From Pratylenchus scribneri (taxonomy: Eukaryota > Nematoda > Chromadorea > Rhabditida > Pratylenchidae), in contig JAQSEB010000006.1 of the NCBI GenBank assembly GCA_030063045.1, forward strand, positions 1-64,000: a DNA stretch of 64,000 nt, in the 5' to 3' direction. A program made the translations under genes and the position numbers. Below, piece after piece: positions 12,712-25,111 of the stretch. Position 1 is the stretch's first letter. Every line of letters starts with the position of its first letter. The notes beneath the pieces are model-generated. The model was given only the letters and a program-made list of their open reading frames with translations. It made no database searches and had not been told where the DNA came from.

Positions 12712-14470
12712 TATAAACATATAGAATTGAATTAAAAATTAGAAATTTTAATTAAATAAAATATTAAAATATAATTATAAATTTGTTTTTAATTTATATT
12801 AAATTAGTTATAATTATGGCCCGGTTTTAGATTGACGATAATCTTGACATAATGATTTAAAAATCGCAAAATATTGACGAAAAGTATAAAATATAGGCAA
12901 AATATTGATGAAAATTAAAAAAAAAAGATACAATCTAGTAATAAAATTTTAAAAAATATTTTTTTATTACTTTCAATCACAAATTATTGTTTTGAAGATT
13001 TTTATTCAAAAATTTTTTTAATATACATTGATAAATTTTTTTTAAAATACCAAAAATCAATTTTTAATTTTTTTTAAATTTCAAAATCAAATTTTTTCAC
13101 TATTTTTACAAAAGAAGAAAAAAGTTTTTGCGTTATGTTTTACAATTTGCTATAAATACTTTTATCATAAAAATATGATTAATTTTCAAAAATTTAAAGT
13201 TATATATATTTTTTTTGGGGGGGGGGGGATCATAATTAAGAGGGGATTTCGGTGGGATTATTAACAGAGGCCGGTCTCAAATAGAGGGAGGGTCATTAAT
13301 AGAGGATTTAAAAAATAAAATTTAAGAGAATTGGCAAAAACGGTTGGCCCACTTATGATGGTTTGAGAAATTCCAATCGGCGCAGTGTAATTTTTAATTG
13401 GAATGATGGAATTTAATAAGGTATATGTTTGTTCATTTGAAAACCAATGCGATTTTATAATCCCTCAGAAAATTGATTAATTTAGTTTGAATTCCGTAAT
13501 TTATAGACAATTTTGAATTAATTTTGCAGAACTTTAATTAGATAGTTAAGAAAATGCCACAAATTTTTTTATATATTTTATTTTGTCACTCAGGGGCTCT
13601 ATGTCCTCAAAATCATGAAATTATCGGAAAAGAGTTTTTAATAGAATTTTAATAATTTAAATAATAATAGTTATTATTTATATATACAATGAAATATTTA
13701 GGTTCAACTATATGGAAATTCATAATTCAAGAAGATGAATGTGGTGTTTGACGAATATTCAAATGATGCAATAAAATATCCACTTTTTCCCCATTCTCAT
13801 GTTGTCCCCATTCCGCATTAAGTCAAATCCATTCATCCTTCCCCAATCCCCAACCCATTCTGGATATGTGGATTCATTCCCTGTTTTAATTCTATTCTAA
13901 AATCATTCCTAAATAAATCCTCGATATTATGATCATTTATAATTTCATTGAATAAAGTTTTATTAAATTAAAATGAAATGATGTCAAGTCAATCAATTCT
14001 ATTGGAACTCTAATAAACAATGAACTATAATGAAGATAAGCAATTATTTGCTTTCGCATAATAGGTAAAATTCGACCATAGGATACAGTGGATGGTTTTA
14101 TAGGGAAATAAAGGAACATATTACCGATGAATTACTGTAGGCAATTACAAAGATTGCCAAAGGGACCGTCAATGAATGGAGATGGAGAATAAACATTTGG
14201 AATTGTAGTTAATTTAAATTCACTCAAACATAATTTAATTTAATATAAAAATATTCATTTGGACATTTTACGTTCTCGAAGGCAAATGTTAAATTGTTTG
14301 GCACCGTTATAATTTTGCAAATTGCTTTTTTCAATTCACTATAGGTGGTTAACACCAAATTTGCATTACAATTTCTTAAATTTTTTTTGGATCGCAAAGG
14401 CAAATAAATATATTTTTATTCAATTTAAATATATAATCAAATAAATTCTCAATTTAAATTATTCCTCGCA
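12712..14470. other. Intergenic DNA without recognised genes
   Basis: Very AT-rich DNA with an 11-nt G run at 13217-13227 and a T/C-rich patch at 13780-13870. Short frames such as 13937-14119 on the minus strand resemble nothing I know. Confidence 0.5.
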
Positions 14471-14548
14471 CTTTGGCATTTGCATTTCGGCCAAATGAAC
14501 ACTTCGGCATTGCGGGCGGGGCATTCCCTCAAATCCAACAACGCAATT
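14471..14548 (-). CDS. Possible 3' exon of a Cys-containing secreted protein (partial)
   Basis: Reading the minus strand gives an open frame with three cysteines (PNCVVGFEGMPRPQC, then a Cys near the stop). Base composition is richer in G+C than the surroundings, as in the other coding exons here. It abuts the 0.9-kb duplicated repeat that starts at 14549, so the upstream part of any gene may have been displaced. Another frame is also open; low confidence. Confidence 0.25.
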
Positions 14549-15480
14549 CGGTGAGGAATGTTATTAAAATTGTTAAAATTTAGAAAAATTTCAAACAAAG
14601 ATTAATATGCATTAATATAATTGTAATTGAAATATTATTTATATCAATTTTTAGATTTAAAATACATAAATTTCCTAGCTTATTAATTTTAATTTTCATC
14701 AATCATTGAAAAATTCTAATGCGATAATCACAGGTGTTTAATTGGTTTTAAACAAAAATCAACAAGATGGTTTAAATGGTTTAATACCTTAATTTTTGAT
14801 CAAACTCTAATAGAAATATACTAATCGACGTGTCTTGTCGAGAACGATCGATTGTACATATGATTTGGTGATTAAACAGTTATAATCTTTTCGCCATTTT
14901 CAGTGTTTTTTTCGTCATTTTCAATGTTTTTTCGCCAAGTTAAATACCACCCTTATTATATTTCATCCAAAAATTAATGTATATTTATAGAAAATTGGGA
15001 CCAATTTTAACAATTTTTTTGCAATTCCCCTCTTGTTAATGCAAAGAATTGAGAAAATAGTAAATGGATTTATAAAAATAATTAGTGGGATTTTACATTC
15101 TCAAAGGCATTATCAAATTGTTTGGCGCCGAAATCATAATTGGGCAAAACACAAAAAAAAAACAGAATTAGGCAAAACACAAAAATCAGAATTGGGGAAA
15201 ACACAAAAAATCAGAAAGGGCAAAAACACAAAAATCAGAATGAGGCAAAACACAAAAAATCAAAATAGGGCAAAAACACAAAAAATCTGAATGGGCAAAA
15301 ACACAAAAAATCAGAATTGGGCAAAACACAAAAAATCAGAATGGGCAACACAAAAATCAGAATTGGGCAAAACACAAAAAATCAGAATTAACAAAAACAA
15401 AAAAAATCAGAATAATGGAATAGGGCAAAAACACAAAAAATTAGAATTGGACAAAAATATAAAAAATCAGAATAAGGAAA
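14549..15480 (+). repeat. 0.9-kb direct duplication, copy 1
   Basis: From GGAATGTTATTAAAATTGTT onward this matches 19419-20360 almost base for base for about 600 bp, then both enter an irregular minisatellite of about 23-25 nt built on GGCAAAACACAAAAAATCAG. The unit also contains a diverged MITE family B copy (about 14730-14950). The frames across the minisatellite (Lys/Asn/Gln-rich) are not genes. Confidence 0.9.
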
Positions 15481-15639
15481 ACACTCGATTTCTTCGCCGA
15501 CAATTCAAAAGTCGGGGTCAGTGTCAGTGTCATGAAATTTTTCCTAATCGTCAGAAAATTTTGTAAATAAATGTGTCCGATGCAAAAAAGTGTCCTCAAT
15601 CTTTTGTTATAAAATCAGATAGATCACTAAATTGCAATT

Positions 15640-15882
15640 TTCAGTTGCAATTGTTTGGTGAATCATCGCAGCCAGCGCATCTACGGATCTAGATTTCTTG
15701 TTTTTCGAAATTGTTGTCGATTAAATAATCCTGAGAATACCGTTCTGTCATTCCTTCACAAAATAGATTGGGAACAGCAGCGGTGGAAACCGGCGATGGA
15801 AGATGAATGGAAATTGAAAGAAGGAAAATGTATCCAATCAATTGTTGAAGGAATTTCATTTTTTAAAATAATTGTTGATTAA
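15640..15882 (+). CDS. Unrecognised possible exon
   Basis: An open frame follows a plausible acceptor (ATTTTCAG near 15643) and has non-repetitive, protein-like composition (YGSRFLVFRNCC, WEQQRWKPAMEDEW) up to a stop at 15882. I do not recognise a family. It could be a single exon of an unmapped gene or chance. Confidence 0.3.
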   Translation, partial: FSCNCLVNHRSQRIYGSRFLVFRNCCRLNNPENTVLSFLHKIDWEQQRWKPAMEDEWKLKEGKCIQSIVEGISFFKIIVD

Positions 15883-15889
15883 ATTTGAG

Positions 15890-17415
15890 GAATTTTAGGA
15901 GAAATTGGGAATAAAAATTTAAAAATGGTTAACCATAAAATATATTAGTATTTTTAATCGAAAATTTTTATTTGCCCCTCAAAAAATATTAAACACCCAC
16001 ACATCCCCAATTTCCCATAATTCCAAAATTACAATAAATAGTTCCTCTTCGAATTTTGGGGAAGGAGGGAAATTGCCGGTGGCCGATTGGAGGAGGAAGG
16101 CGAATTGAATTGCAAAAATACTCTCATGTCAGACAGACAAGCCTTGCTTAGAATTAAAACTTGATTATGTCTAAAATATGAGATTTTGATTAATTACAAA
16201 TCAGATGAATTAAAAATAATATAAATCAGAATTGGAGAAAACATAATTAATTAAAAATCAGAAAAGGAAAAACACAATTTCAGAATTAATAATCAGAATA
16301 AGAGAAATCGCAAATCAGAATTATTAAAATCGCAAATCAGAATATACAATTAAAATCGCAAATCAAGGGCCTATTTAAATTAGCATCGCATCTACGATGC
16401 GATTAAACGATATGATGGAGCATCATACGCGGAAAAGTTGTTTAAATTAAATCGCACGAAAAATCATATGCCCCATGCGATATGATGTGATTTTCTATTT
16501 AAATTACGTCGTATGTCATATCCTATTTACGATCGTCGTATCGCATGGAAAATCATGGGCAGCGTACGATTTTTTATACGATTTATCGTAAAGTGTTTAA
16601 ATTAAATGGCTCATCGTATGTTCATTTTAATCGTACGACGATGGTTCCCTTTGGAAAATCGTATCCCCACATCAAAGCTATCGGAGGTATGATGTGCAAA
16701 ATCATATGTATTTTTTGCATTGTATCATAATTCTGCCCTTATCATATTCTCGACAATTCTCGGTATTTAAGAATTATAAATAAGAAAAATCTAAAAGATG
16801 TAAATAAAAAAATTTCAATTAAATTTTTATTTAATTAATATCAAGGGAATAAATTATAAATTTTATTATAAAATAAATTTATTATTTTATTATAAAATAA
16901 ATTTATTATTTTATTATAAAATAAATTTATTATTTTATTATAAAATAAATTTATTTTAGTTACCTCTTTTGAATTCATCTCAAAAATGTAAAATATATTA
17001 CTAAGATCAATTCTCAAAAAAAATCTTATTTGAATTAGCGAGATTTAAAAACTTGGGTGTCCAATGTCCATTCAATTTGGAAAACTGGGAACTGGGATGT
17101 AAAATGATGAGCCAAATAACACCCTACTTGTAATATTCAGCAGCAAAAATTGTAACATTTTAAATTTTGAAAAAACATTTTTCTCTTCATATTATATTTA
17201 GTATTTATTTGCTAATTACTCTCTAAGTAAATTGCCAAATTTTTTCATTTTAACATTTTATCAAATATTAGAAAGAGGAAAATGAACACAGCAGAAATAA
17301 CCGAAATAAAAAAAAGGACAGAAAGGGGGACATCATTTTGAATTTGATTAACATTTTGGAATTTGGACCATTGTAATTTTGTCAATGTTGTGGCCTTCAT
17401 TTCTTCTTCAAATGC
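15890..17415. repeat. Repeat-rich intergenic region
   Basis: It contains irregular repeats of AAATCGCAAATCAGAAT at 16200-16370, an element rich in inverted TCGTA/TACGA motifs at 16375-16700, and a 24-nt tandem of a self-complementary unit (TTTTATTATAAAATAAATTT) at 16860-16955. No gene recognised. Confidence 0.6.
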
Positions 17416-18964
17416 TCAAAATTGCCCAACGGCAGCAATCAGCAGAAGGGCACCGACAATGGCCATAAAGAGCGGCTGATGGAAAGCTGTAAAAATGGGA
17501 AATAATATTTAATTCTAAACAATATTTTTAAATTTTTGCAAGCAATGAATTTAAGTATATCAAAATATGGAAAATCCGTTTTGCTTATTAAATAAAATAA
17601 GGAACAAACACAATTGAATAAATATTTAAAATTATTTATTCTCACTTAATCCATTATCCTGTGTCTCCATATCGCCATTATCCTGTGTCTCCATACCATC
17701 ATTATCCGGTGTCTCCATACCATCATTATCCGGTGTCTTCATACCATCATTATCCGGTGTCTTCATATCACTCAATCCACTATCCTGCTGACCTTTTGTC
17801 TTCATATCCATATCATTCATTTCAATGCTTCGGGTTGTTGTGTGAAGAATCATTTTGCGTTGAATTTGAATTGTTGTAAGCCACATAGTTTTTGTGGTGA
17901 TTTGCATTTCTGTTGTTGTAGTTGGCTGAGTTGATATCTTTGATGTCGTCGAATGGGGAGTTGTGATGACGATGCCATCTGAAAATTTTTAACATAATTG
18001 TTAAATCTAATGAATTTTTATTTTCTAATTTTCAATTTAAATATTTTTCCAGCAACTTTGTCGCAATCTAGCGCCTAGACTCTTGATTCGACTGTTTGGG
18101 TTGGGAATATTCAAAGGTAATTTAATTTGTTAAAGTTCGATTGTTTGAAATGTGTTTATTTAATTCAATGGAAATGATGAAAAATGTGGTGCCCGGAAGG
18201 CAATTCAAATCATTTAATTATATCCAAAAATATGGGGGCAAAAAATGGCAAATATCAAATTACAAGCAATTTTAAGGCCAATTTCCAATGAATAAAGAAG
18301 GTCAGGCCAGAATTCTAGCCATGACAAAAACCAAAGAAAAGAAAAAAGCTGACTCCCTCAGCTTCAAAATCTGAATAATTCCCCATTCAATCCCTGATTG
18401 CCCTTTTTCCCGACTAAATGCTATTCCCTTCGAATAGATTCGACAACTTTTATATTTTCAGATCCATAAATTAGAATATTCGTCAAGTGTCCTATATCTA
18501 TTTTCAATATTAAAATGACCGTCATTGCAAAGATCACCGCGGCAAAAACGGCAATATTTCCCCAAACTGCGAACACCGTTAATATTGCATTCATTGACTT
18601 CATCTGGACATTTTTCTTTATTCAGATTCACGTCTTCAGGCACATAACTGCACGACTTCAATGTTAAGCCGTCATGCTCGCCAATACCTTATTTTAATAA
18701 GCAATAAACATATTTTTTATAAAATTTATTTAAAAAATTACAATCCACTGTGAAGCATGCATTTGCCTTACTCTCACAATCGGCTTCCTCATATACACTG
18801 GATTCACTTCCTGCAGTTTTGCCCTGGCCAATGTAGCATTTAATGGCTTGTAAATTAAGCATTAATTTACAAAATTTAAATTAAAATTTACAATCAGCAA
18901 TGCCAACAAAAGATGCAGCCATAAGGCAAAAGAGAATGAAGGCATATTTTCCGGAAATGCACAT
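17416..18964 (-). CDS. Ly6-like secreted, tail-anchored protein with tandem acidic repeats
   Basis: Five exons in consistent phase: 18964-18892, 18846-18742, 18687-18520, 17978-17646, 17486-17416, giving about 249 residues. Exon 1 is a signal peptide (MCISGKYAFILFCLMAA). Exons 2-3 form a Cys-rich core that starts KCYIGQG and ends YCRFCRGDLCND, the C-x(2)-C-x(3)-CN ending typical of Ly6/three-finger-like extracellular domains. Exon 4 is Thr-rich and then carries about five copies of the octapeptide MKTPDNDG, with variants. Exon 5 adds a hydrophobic C-terminus (MAIVGALLLIAAVGQF), as in GPI-anchored proteins. A related gene lies at 32021-34347 with a matching first exon and tail exon. Role unknown; likely a cell-surface protein. 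A read-through of exon 4 would give a secreted form ending SENK. Confidence 0.7.
17660..17775 (-). repeat. 24-nt in-frame coding repeat
   Basis: About five copies of a 24-nt unit (core ACCATCATTATCCGGTGTC on the plus strand) encode the acidic octapeptides of exon 4 of the Ly6-like gene. Being a multiple of three, copy number can change without a frameshift. Confidence 0.85.
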
Positions 18965-19418
18965 TTTGGATAATGTTTGATTGATAAGATATTAGAATTA
19001 AAGATAAACTGATTGATTGTTTTCTAAATAATTCAAAAATTTTAAATTGCATATTCTATTGGGCATTGGCAATAGGCATATAAAATTCCAAACAAATAAA
19101 ACATATTATTTTGAGGAAATAATTTTTGATGAGGGAATTTGTAAAATGAAAATATAAAATTCATTCCTTTAAAACTAGTAAAAATGAATGTTCATAAATA
19201 GCCAAATGACGTGTTAATGAACGACAAAATAAGCAAGTAATGGAATATCGACATTTCAATAAAATATATCATCGCTACAATACATTTCATTACGTCGAAC
19301 TACATTTTATATGTTAATTAAAATTAATATAAATTTGAAAGATGATCTATGAAAAAAATTAATACAATTTTATTATATTTTTTGTTTATTCATATCTTGC
19401 TGAAAATCAGGATCAGGA
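18965..19418. other. Intergenic spacer
   Basis: AT-rich DNA upstream of the Ly6-like gene; it would hold its promoter. No repeat or gene recognised. Confidence 0.5.
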
Positions 19419-20360
19419 ATGTTATTAAAATTGTTAAAATTTAGAAAAATTTCAAACAAAGATTAATATGCATTAATATAATTGTAATTGAAATATTATT
19501 TATATCAATTTTTAGATTTAAAATACATAAATTTCCTAGCTTATTAATTTTAATTTTCATCAATCATTGAAAAATTCTAATGCGATAATCGCAGGTGTTT
19601 AATTGGTTTTAAACAAAAATCCACAAGATGGTTTAAATGGTTTAATACCTTAATTTTTGATCAAACTCTAATAGAAATATACTAATCGACGTGTCTTGTC
19701 GAGAACGATCGATTGTACATATGATTTGTTGATTAAACAGTTATAATCTTTTCGCCATTTTCAGTGTTTTTTTCGTCATTTTCAATGTTTTTTCGCCAAG
19801 TTAAATACCACCCTTATTATATTTCATCCAAAAATTAATGTATATTTATAGAAAATTGGGACCAATTTTAACAATTTTTTTGCAATTCCCCTCTTGTTAA
19901 TGCAAAGAATTAAGAAAATAGTAAATGGATTTATAAAAATAATTAGTGTGATTTTACATTCTCGAAGGCATTATCAAATTGTTTGGCGCCGAAAGCAGAA
20001 TTGGTCAAAACACAAAAAAAAAACAGAATTAGGCAAAACACAAAAATCAGAATTGGGGAAAACACAAAAAATCAGAAAGGGCAAAAACACAAAAATCAGA
20101 ATGAGGCAAAACACAAAAAATCAGAATGGGCAAAACACAAAAAATCTGAATGGGCAAAAACACAAAAAATCAGAATGGACAAAAACACAAAAATCAGAAT
20201 TGGGCAAAACACAAAAAATCAGAATTGGGGAAAACACAAAAAATCAGAATTGGGCAAAACACAAAAAATCAGAATTGGGCAAAACACAAAAAATCAGAAT
20301 TGGGCAAAACACAAAAAATCAGAATGGGCAAAAACAAAAAAAAAATCAGAATAATGGAAT
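19419..20360 (+). repeat. 0.9-kb direct duplication, copy 2
   Basis: Nearly identical to 14549-15480 in the unique part. The internal minisatellite has a different number and order of units. It ends directly against a MITE family A copy at about 20375. Confidence 0.9.
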
Positions 20361-20372
20361 AGTGCAAAAACC

Positions 20373-20685
20373 ACCATATCTCATGGAAGGAAGCAACCAA
20401 TTTAGGAAGGCGATATGCCATTTGAAAGCACTAAATGTCCTCTAAAAAGTGGACAATTCTAATTTGTTTTTTGAAATGTTAAAAATAATAAAATAAATGA
20501 CTTTTTCTCCAACAAACAAATATTCGGGTTTATTCCAATCAAAGACATCTAACTTTTTTAAAGATTGGATTTTATAAAATTTAAATTGGCCATATTGTAG
20601 AGGACACTTTAGGCTTTCTAATGGTAGATCGCCTTCCCAATTGGCAAATGCCTCATTGAACTATGGGCCTAAAACCAAGGGTGAT
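20373..20685. mobile_element. MITE family A copy (about 300 bp)
   Basis: Family A begins near GGCCATATCTCGAGAAGGAA, then AGGAAGGCGATATGCCATTT, and ends with the inverse (TATATCGCCTTCCTGAATTG, then TTGAGCTATGGCCAA). Other copies are at about 28050, 46155, 46890, 57575 and 58275, with a fragment at 25660-25735. This copy precedes the STARD10-like pseudogene exon exactly where the intact gene has one in its intron. Confidence 0.8.
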
Positions 20686-20750
20686 ACTTAATTGACATCG
20701 CAATATTTCTGTCTCATTAAATCAACTTTATTAATTAAATTTCATCACAG

Positions 20751-22300
20751 AAAACTTTGCGATGAGCATGCCGACTGGGATTTAGTCTTTGAACGAAAAT
20801 CCACATGTGTTTGAACCCGTCAATGTGCCGGTTCCCCGTTTGCAATGATCAAAGCACGCAGTGAATTCAAGGATGTCGGGGTCGACACTTGCTACGATGT
20901 TTTCCAGGTGTGGAGGGCATTCAAATTATTAGAATCATTTCTCTTCATTTTCATATTATTCATGTTATAGGATGCTGAATATCGATACAAAGTAAGTTTT
21001 GAATATGGCACCAATCGATTCCATCTCTCACCCAACATTCAGTAGAATCCCAAGAGAGAAGGATTTAAGCTCTTTTTAATCAGCAAACTCCGACATCGAA
21101 CACAATAAGAATTTTTGCCTATTTTTAGCCCATATAGGATGCCTCCTTATCTATATAGAAGCGCTCACCTCAGAAATTATGGAGTCACAGAAACTTGTTT
21201 TTCGGCACTCTAGGCTAGGCCACATAATTCATAGCTTTTAATTAAAATCAAAAAATGGCTATTTTTAAGTGGAATAAACTTCTTTAATGTAAGGTATTAG
21301 ACCATGGTCTGCCCGTTTTCATTTTTCTTCCCTGTGATTTTGGTTTGGTTTAAGTTCTATCCAATTTCAGTGGGACAAACATGTGCTCGACACTGTCCAA
21401 GTTGGCTATTTGAATCCGAATAATGATATTTGCTATTTTGCCAGTAAATTATCGAAACAATTTCTAGGGGCGGATTTTTAGGTCTCGATCTATTTTTTGT
21501 ATCCAAGCACATAAATAATGTTTTTGCGAATTTATTTCATTTTTTGACGTAATTTTTTGATCAATTTTTACTATTTTGGCACTTTTTTGAAGGAAAATTT
21601 CATTAGAAAAATTCAATAAAAAATGTTGGGATTCTCGAAACACGTATTAAGACAAATTCACAAAAAACCTACATTGAAACCTTTTTGCGATTTTTGTGAC
21701 CTAAAATCTGCCTCTTAATAATTTGCCTTTTTAATCACAAATTCACCTTTCATAAAAGTAATTTTTTGATCTTTTTGGCAATTTTTGGGGAATATTTCAT
21801 TAGAAAAATGCAATAAAAAAGGCAAAAATTAAATAAGCTTCCGAACCGAAATTTATTTTGCAAATTTCATAAAAACCATCTTTCTGGCCAAAAATGTATT
21901 ATTTTAAGATTCCAACCTATTTTGCTAAATTTCAAAAACTAAAATTGACTATTTGGTAATCTAAAATTCCGCCTCCTAGTAAAATGCCTTTTTTAAATAA
22001 TATAAAATCCCCTCCCTCATATTAAGTTGGGGCTCTTCCGCCAATTCGAAGCCTGTTACTTCGTTCATGGCTCGATTTGGGCACGGAGAAATTCATTTTT
22101 GCCCATTCCGTTTGGCATGATGTCCCACTACATCTAAACCAAAATATTGAATGTCATATTGGGCAAACGTGCAGAATTTTTGTCCCGTCGAAAATTAAAT
22201 TAAAAAGTGCTGAAACCCCATTTCTAAGGGTATTCGGGGGCGTAGAACACGAACCTGACATTCATTTTGTCAAAACTTGCCATCTTGGTAAGATAAGTGT
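20751..22300 (+). pseudogene. STARD10-like pseudogene (inverted partial copy of the 44-46.8 kb gene)
   Basis: Counterparts of four exons of the intact gene are present in order: 20751-20908 (CDEHADWDLVFERK), the 21-nt microexon 20971-20991 (DAEYRYK), 21371-21444 (WDKHVLDTVQVGYLNPN) and 22027-22118 (LRSWLDLGTEKFI). The first has a TGA inside the coding frame where the intact gene has Trp, and the last has lost several codons and runs on past the normal donor. The exons for the end of the START domain are absent and the sequence passes into a fragment of the palindromic element of 4645-5110 and a minisatellite. Clearly non-functional. Confidence 0.85.
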
Positions 22301-22405
22301 TTTGCCCCAATTCTGATTTGTAATTGTGTTTTGCCCCTATTCTGATTTGTAATTGTAAATGTGTTTTTCCCCTATTCTGATTTGTAATTGTAAATGTGTT
22401 TTTCC
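22275..22405. repeat. Short minisatellite
   Basis: About four copies of a unit built on CTATTCTGATTTGTAATTG, sharing the ATTCTGATTT core of the other minisatellites in the window. Confidence 0.7.
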
Positions 22406-22459
22406 CCCTCTTGTCCCATTCCCCCTCGTTTGCGCCATCAAAAACGCACACCCATCGAT

Positions 22460-22640
22460 CCAGCCCATTCACCCTTATTAGGCTGTTCCGGGAAGAGGAG
22501 AAGCTGCCGTCAGTATAGCAAAGATTGTGGCGTCATTGGATGGGGGATCTCTCGGCTGATGAATGAAGCAATTCTCCCCTACTTTGCCCATTTGCCGAAT
22601 GTCTCGTCCAGCCATACGCCGCCGTCGATCATCCGCTTTT
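22460..22640. other. GC-rich fragment of unknown origin
   Basis: Base composition changes abruptly to roughly half G+C, typical of exons here, with open frames on both strands. None matches a family I know. It lies between the STARD10-like pseudogene and the EF-hand gene fragment and is probably part of the same rearranged block. Confidence 0.35.
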
Positions 22641-22732
22641 AGAGGGTAGGAGGATTACCAGTTTGTGCAGTTTCGTTTTTCCTTTTATTAGTGCAGTCGT
22701 TTTCCCTTTTACACCGTCAATTTTACTACTTT

Positions 22733-22905
22733 GAGTCGAGAGGTGAAATTCAAGGGAGTGGGATCATCAAGTGTGGATTCATTGGAACTGTTGGCGGGCA
22801 TATCCATTGGATTGTTGGTGGTGTCGGTGTCGGTGTCATTGCCATTGCCAGTGTTGATGTTGTTCATCATTGGAATTGGAATGCCAGAAATTGATGGCAT
22901 CATTT
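22733..22905 (-). pseudogene. Fragment of the EF-hand-like secreted protein gene (copy of 40375-40545)
   Basis: On the minus strand this reproduces the part of exon 1 of the gene at 40309 from MMPSISGIPIPMMNN to about LNFTSRL, without the signal peptide codons and without the rest. Sequence identity is very high, so the copy is recent. It lies in inverted orientation next to the STARD10-like pseudogene. Confidence 0.85.
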
Positions 22906-22939
22906 GATCAACGGACTTTTTAATTAATTAATAATAAAT

Positions 22940-24280
22940 TAAAAAAAAATATTTATAGATAAAAGTTTAGCTATAAAATAATTTTAAAATTATTTAATTT
23001 AATTTTTAAAATTCCCTAACAAAATAATTTCGAAACCTCAGAATTTACATAGAAAATTTTCGAAACTTCAATAATAAATAAAATTTTTTCCCTAATCATA
23101 AAAGATAAACCAAAAATAAACAAATAAAATAAAAATAAAAACTTTAAATTTTTAATTTTTTATTTATTAGTTAATTAAAAATATAATGAAAAATTATCAA
23201 TAATGATATATATTTATTTTTCCAATTTTCAGGCACTCCATTTCCTCCAAATCATCCAATGGCTTTTGACCATCGGCTCACTTGGTAAATATTCCATAAA
23301 AATAAAAATCATTCCCTATCAAAAGTGATTGTGCATTGTATGCCTTTGACAATATGGTAGGAGATGAATCGGACAGGCTGAACGATTTCCATGAAGTGAG
23401 GGGCGGAAAAGTACATGGAAATGCAGGGCAAAATATGGTAAAAAAACAGGGATTTTGAAAATTTGGACATAAATTAAAAAAATATTTAAAATTCACAAAA
23501 TTAAAAAATATGAAAACTGAGGCCATTAAAATGTGGCACAACAAAATTTTTGATTTCATATGAAAATTTTTTAAAAAAGTGTCAATTTTAGAAAAGTTAT
23601 ATGTCCTTAAAAATATAGTGTTAAATAAAAACAAAAAATTTTTAGGCTATATAATATACTTTTATGATAAAAGCAATAACATATAACAAATATGTATTAT
23701 GCTCAATTGCCACCCAATATGTATAATCTATTTATTATGCACATAATTTATGGTTCCACATTTCAAATGTGGATTCCACATTTGAAATTTCTAAAAAGTG
23801 GATTGGCTATTTTGTGTTTACAATTCGAATAAAGTGCTTTAATAAATTCAATTCAAGAAACATAATTTGCCCACACCATTCCTGATAATACATTTCCACG
23901 TATTTTTATGATCATAAATGTGTACAGGGCGGAAATTCCCGAATTTTAATATATTTTTCGACGGGGCATATTTTCCCTAGTAAAAATTGACCGAAACAAT
24001 CATATTTTTTTACAAAAGGGACATATTACGATCACAGATTCCCGAATTTTTTATTATTAAGAATTCCTCAAAAATTGCTTATAGAGTTAATAACCAATAA
24101 AAATTTGCAGAAATATTTTGAATTTAATCATTTTGGCAACGATTTTAGTGAATTTCGAGAATGGGCATCTATAAATGTCAGTTTTATTTTCAATTTTATT
24201 AAATAATTTTTGGATCCAATTTAAATATCGTTATAAAATATAATAAAAATTAAGGTCACCAAATTAATTTTATTAAAATT
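22940..24280. other. AT-rich region upstream of LEPROT body
   Basis: Apart from the possible 5' exon at 23233-23284 I see no coding sequence. There is a short inverted pair at 23758-23785 (CACATTTCAAATGTGG). It probably includes a first intron and promoter. Confidence 0.4.
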
Positions 24281-24845
24281 AAATTATAGATATTCTTATA
24301 CTTTCATTGGCCAGTTTCATTGGATTGACTTTCTTGGTGCTTTCTTGTGCTGTTTCATCCGAAAAGTTTGCAATTTAATTTTTTAACAATAATGATTAAG
24401 GTTAAATATGAACTTATGGTTCAAGCTTTAAATCAAACAAATGATATACAATAATTAAAAATTCTATTGACAGAAATTGGTGGCCTATTTTTGTGCTGGT
24501 CTTTTACGTCCTTTCACCAATGCCCATCTCAATTGCCAATCATTTTCACTATGATAATGGTTGCACTTCGCCTGCTGGTGCTGATTTTGCCATATTTGGA
24601 ACCACTGGAATTGTGTTAAGTGCCTTTGTATTTCCATTCATTCTGGCCCATGCGAGCGTGGTTTTTTATATTTCTAAAATTATTTTTTGTTATGTTTTGT
24701 CAATTTGTATTTTATACTTTTTCAGATTACTTGGACTGCATTTTTATTTTCTACAATCGCTTCAATTCTCATTTTTAGTACCATTTTTGCCTTTTTTTGT
24801 CTCCACAAAGAGGAAGATGGAGGGTGGGCCGCACAGAGTATTTGA
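23233..24845 (+). CDS. LEPROT: LEPROT / VPS55 family membrane protein
   Basis: Exons 24290-24365, 24474-24660 and 24726-24845 are in phase and give the whole conserved body: [40 protein letters not shown], and a last hydrophobic segment ending before a TGA at 24843. This is the four-helix leptin-receptor-overlapping-transcript/Vps55 family, about 120-140 residues, which acts in endosome-to-lysosome sorting and controls surface receptor levels. The 5' end is uncertain: an exon-like piece at 23233-23284 matches the required phase but contains no start codon in that frame, so the true first exon may lie elsewhere. Short introns, normal GT-AG. Confidence 0.8.
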
Positions 24846-25111
24846 GTCATAAAGAAGGTCTTTTCTCAAAAATTTTAAAATTGATCACATTCATTAAATT
24901 CCTATTTTTAGATCGTAGGGAAAGAATCTGCCGAAAATGGGATGGAAATTTCACCAGAATGAAAGGATAAAACTGTTCGAGGATGTAATTAAATTTATTT
25001 TTCCGTTTTTCATAAATTTCTTATTAGTATTATACTTGAATTATTAATATAATTAGATTGGAAATTTATATATCGATCAATAAAATTGGTCAATTCAGTC
25101 AAAAGTTATGT

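Noticed and set aside
22394..22642. Open frame with Cys residues after the STARD10-like pseudogene
   Set aside because: Both strands are open, no family fits, and it lies in a rearranged block.
23252..23284. LEPROT start codon at 23252
   Set aside because: The frame from this ATG ends in the wrong phase and would create a stop at the junction with 24290.
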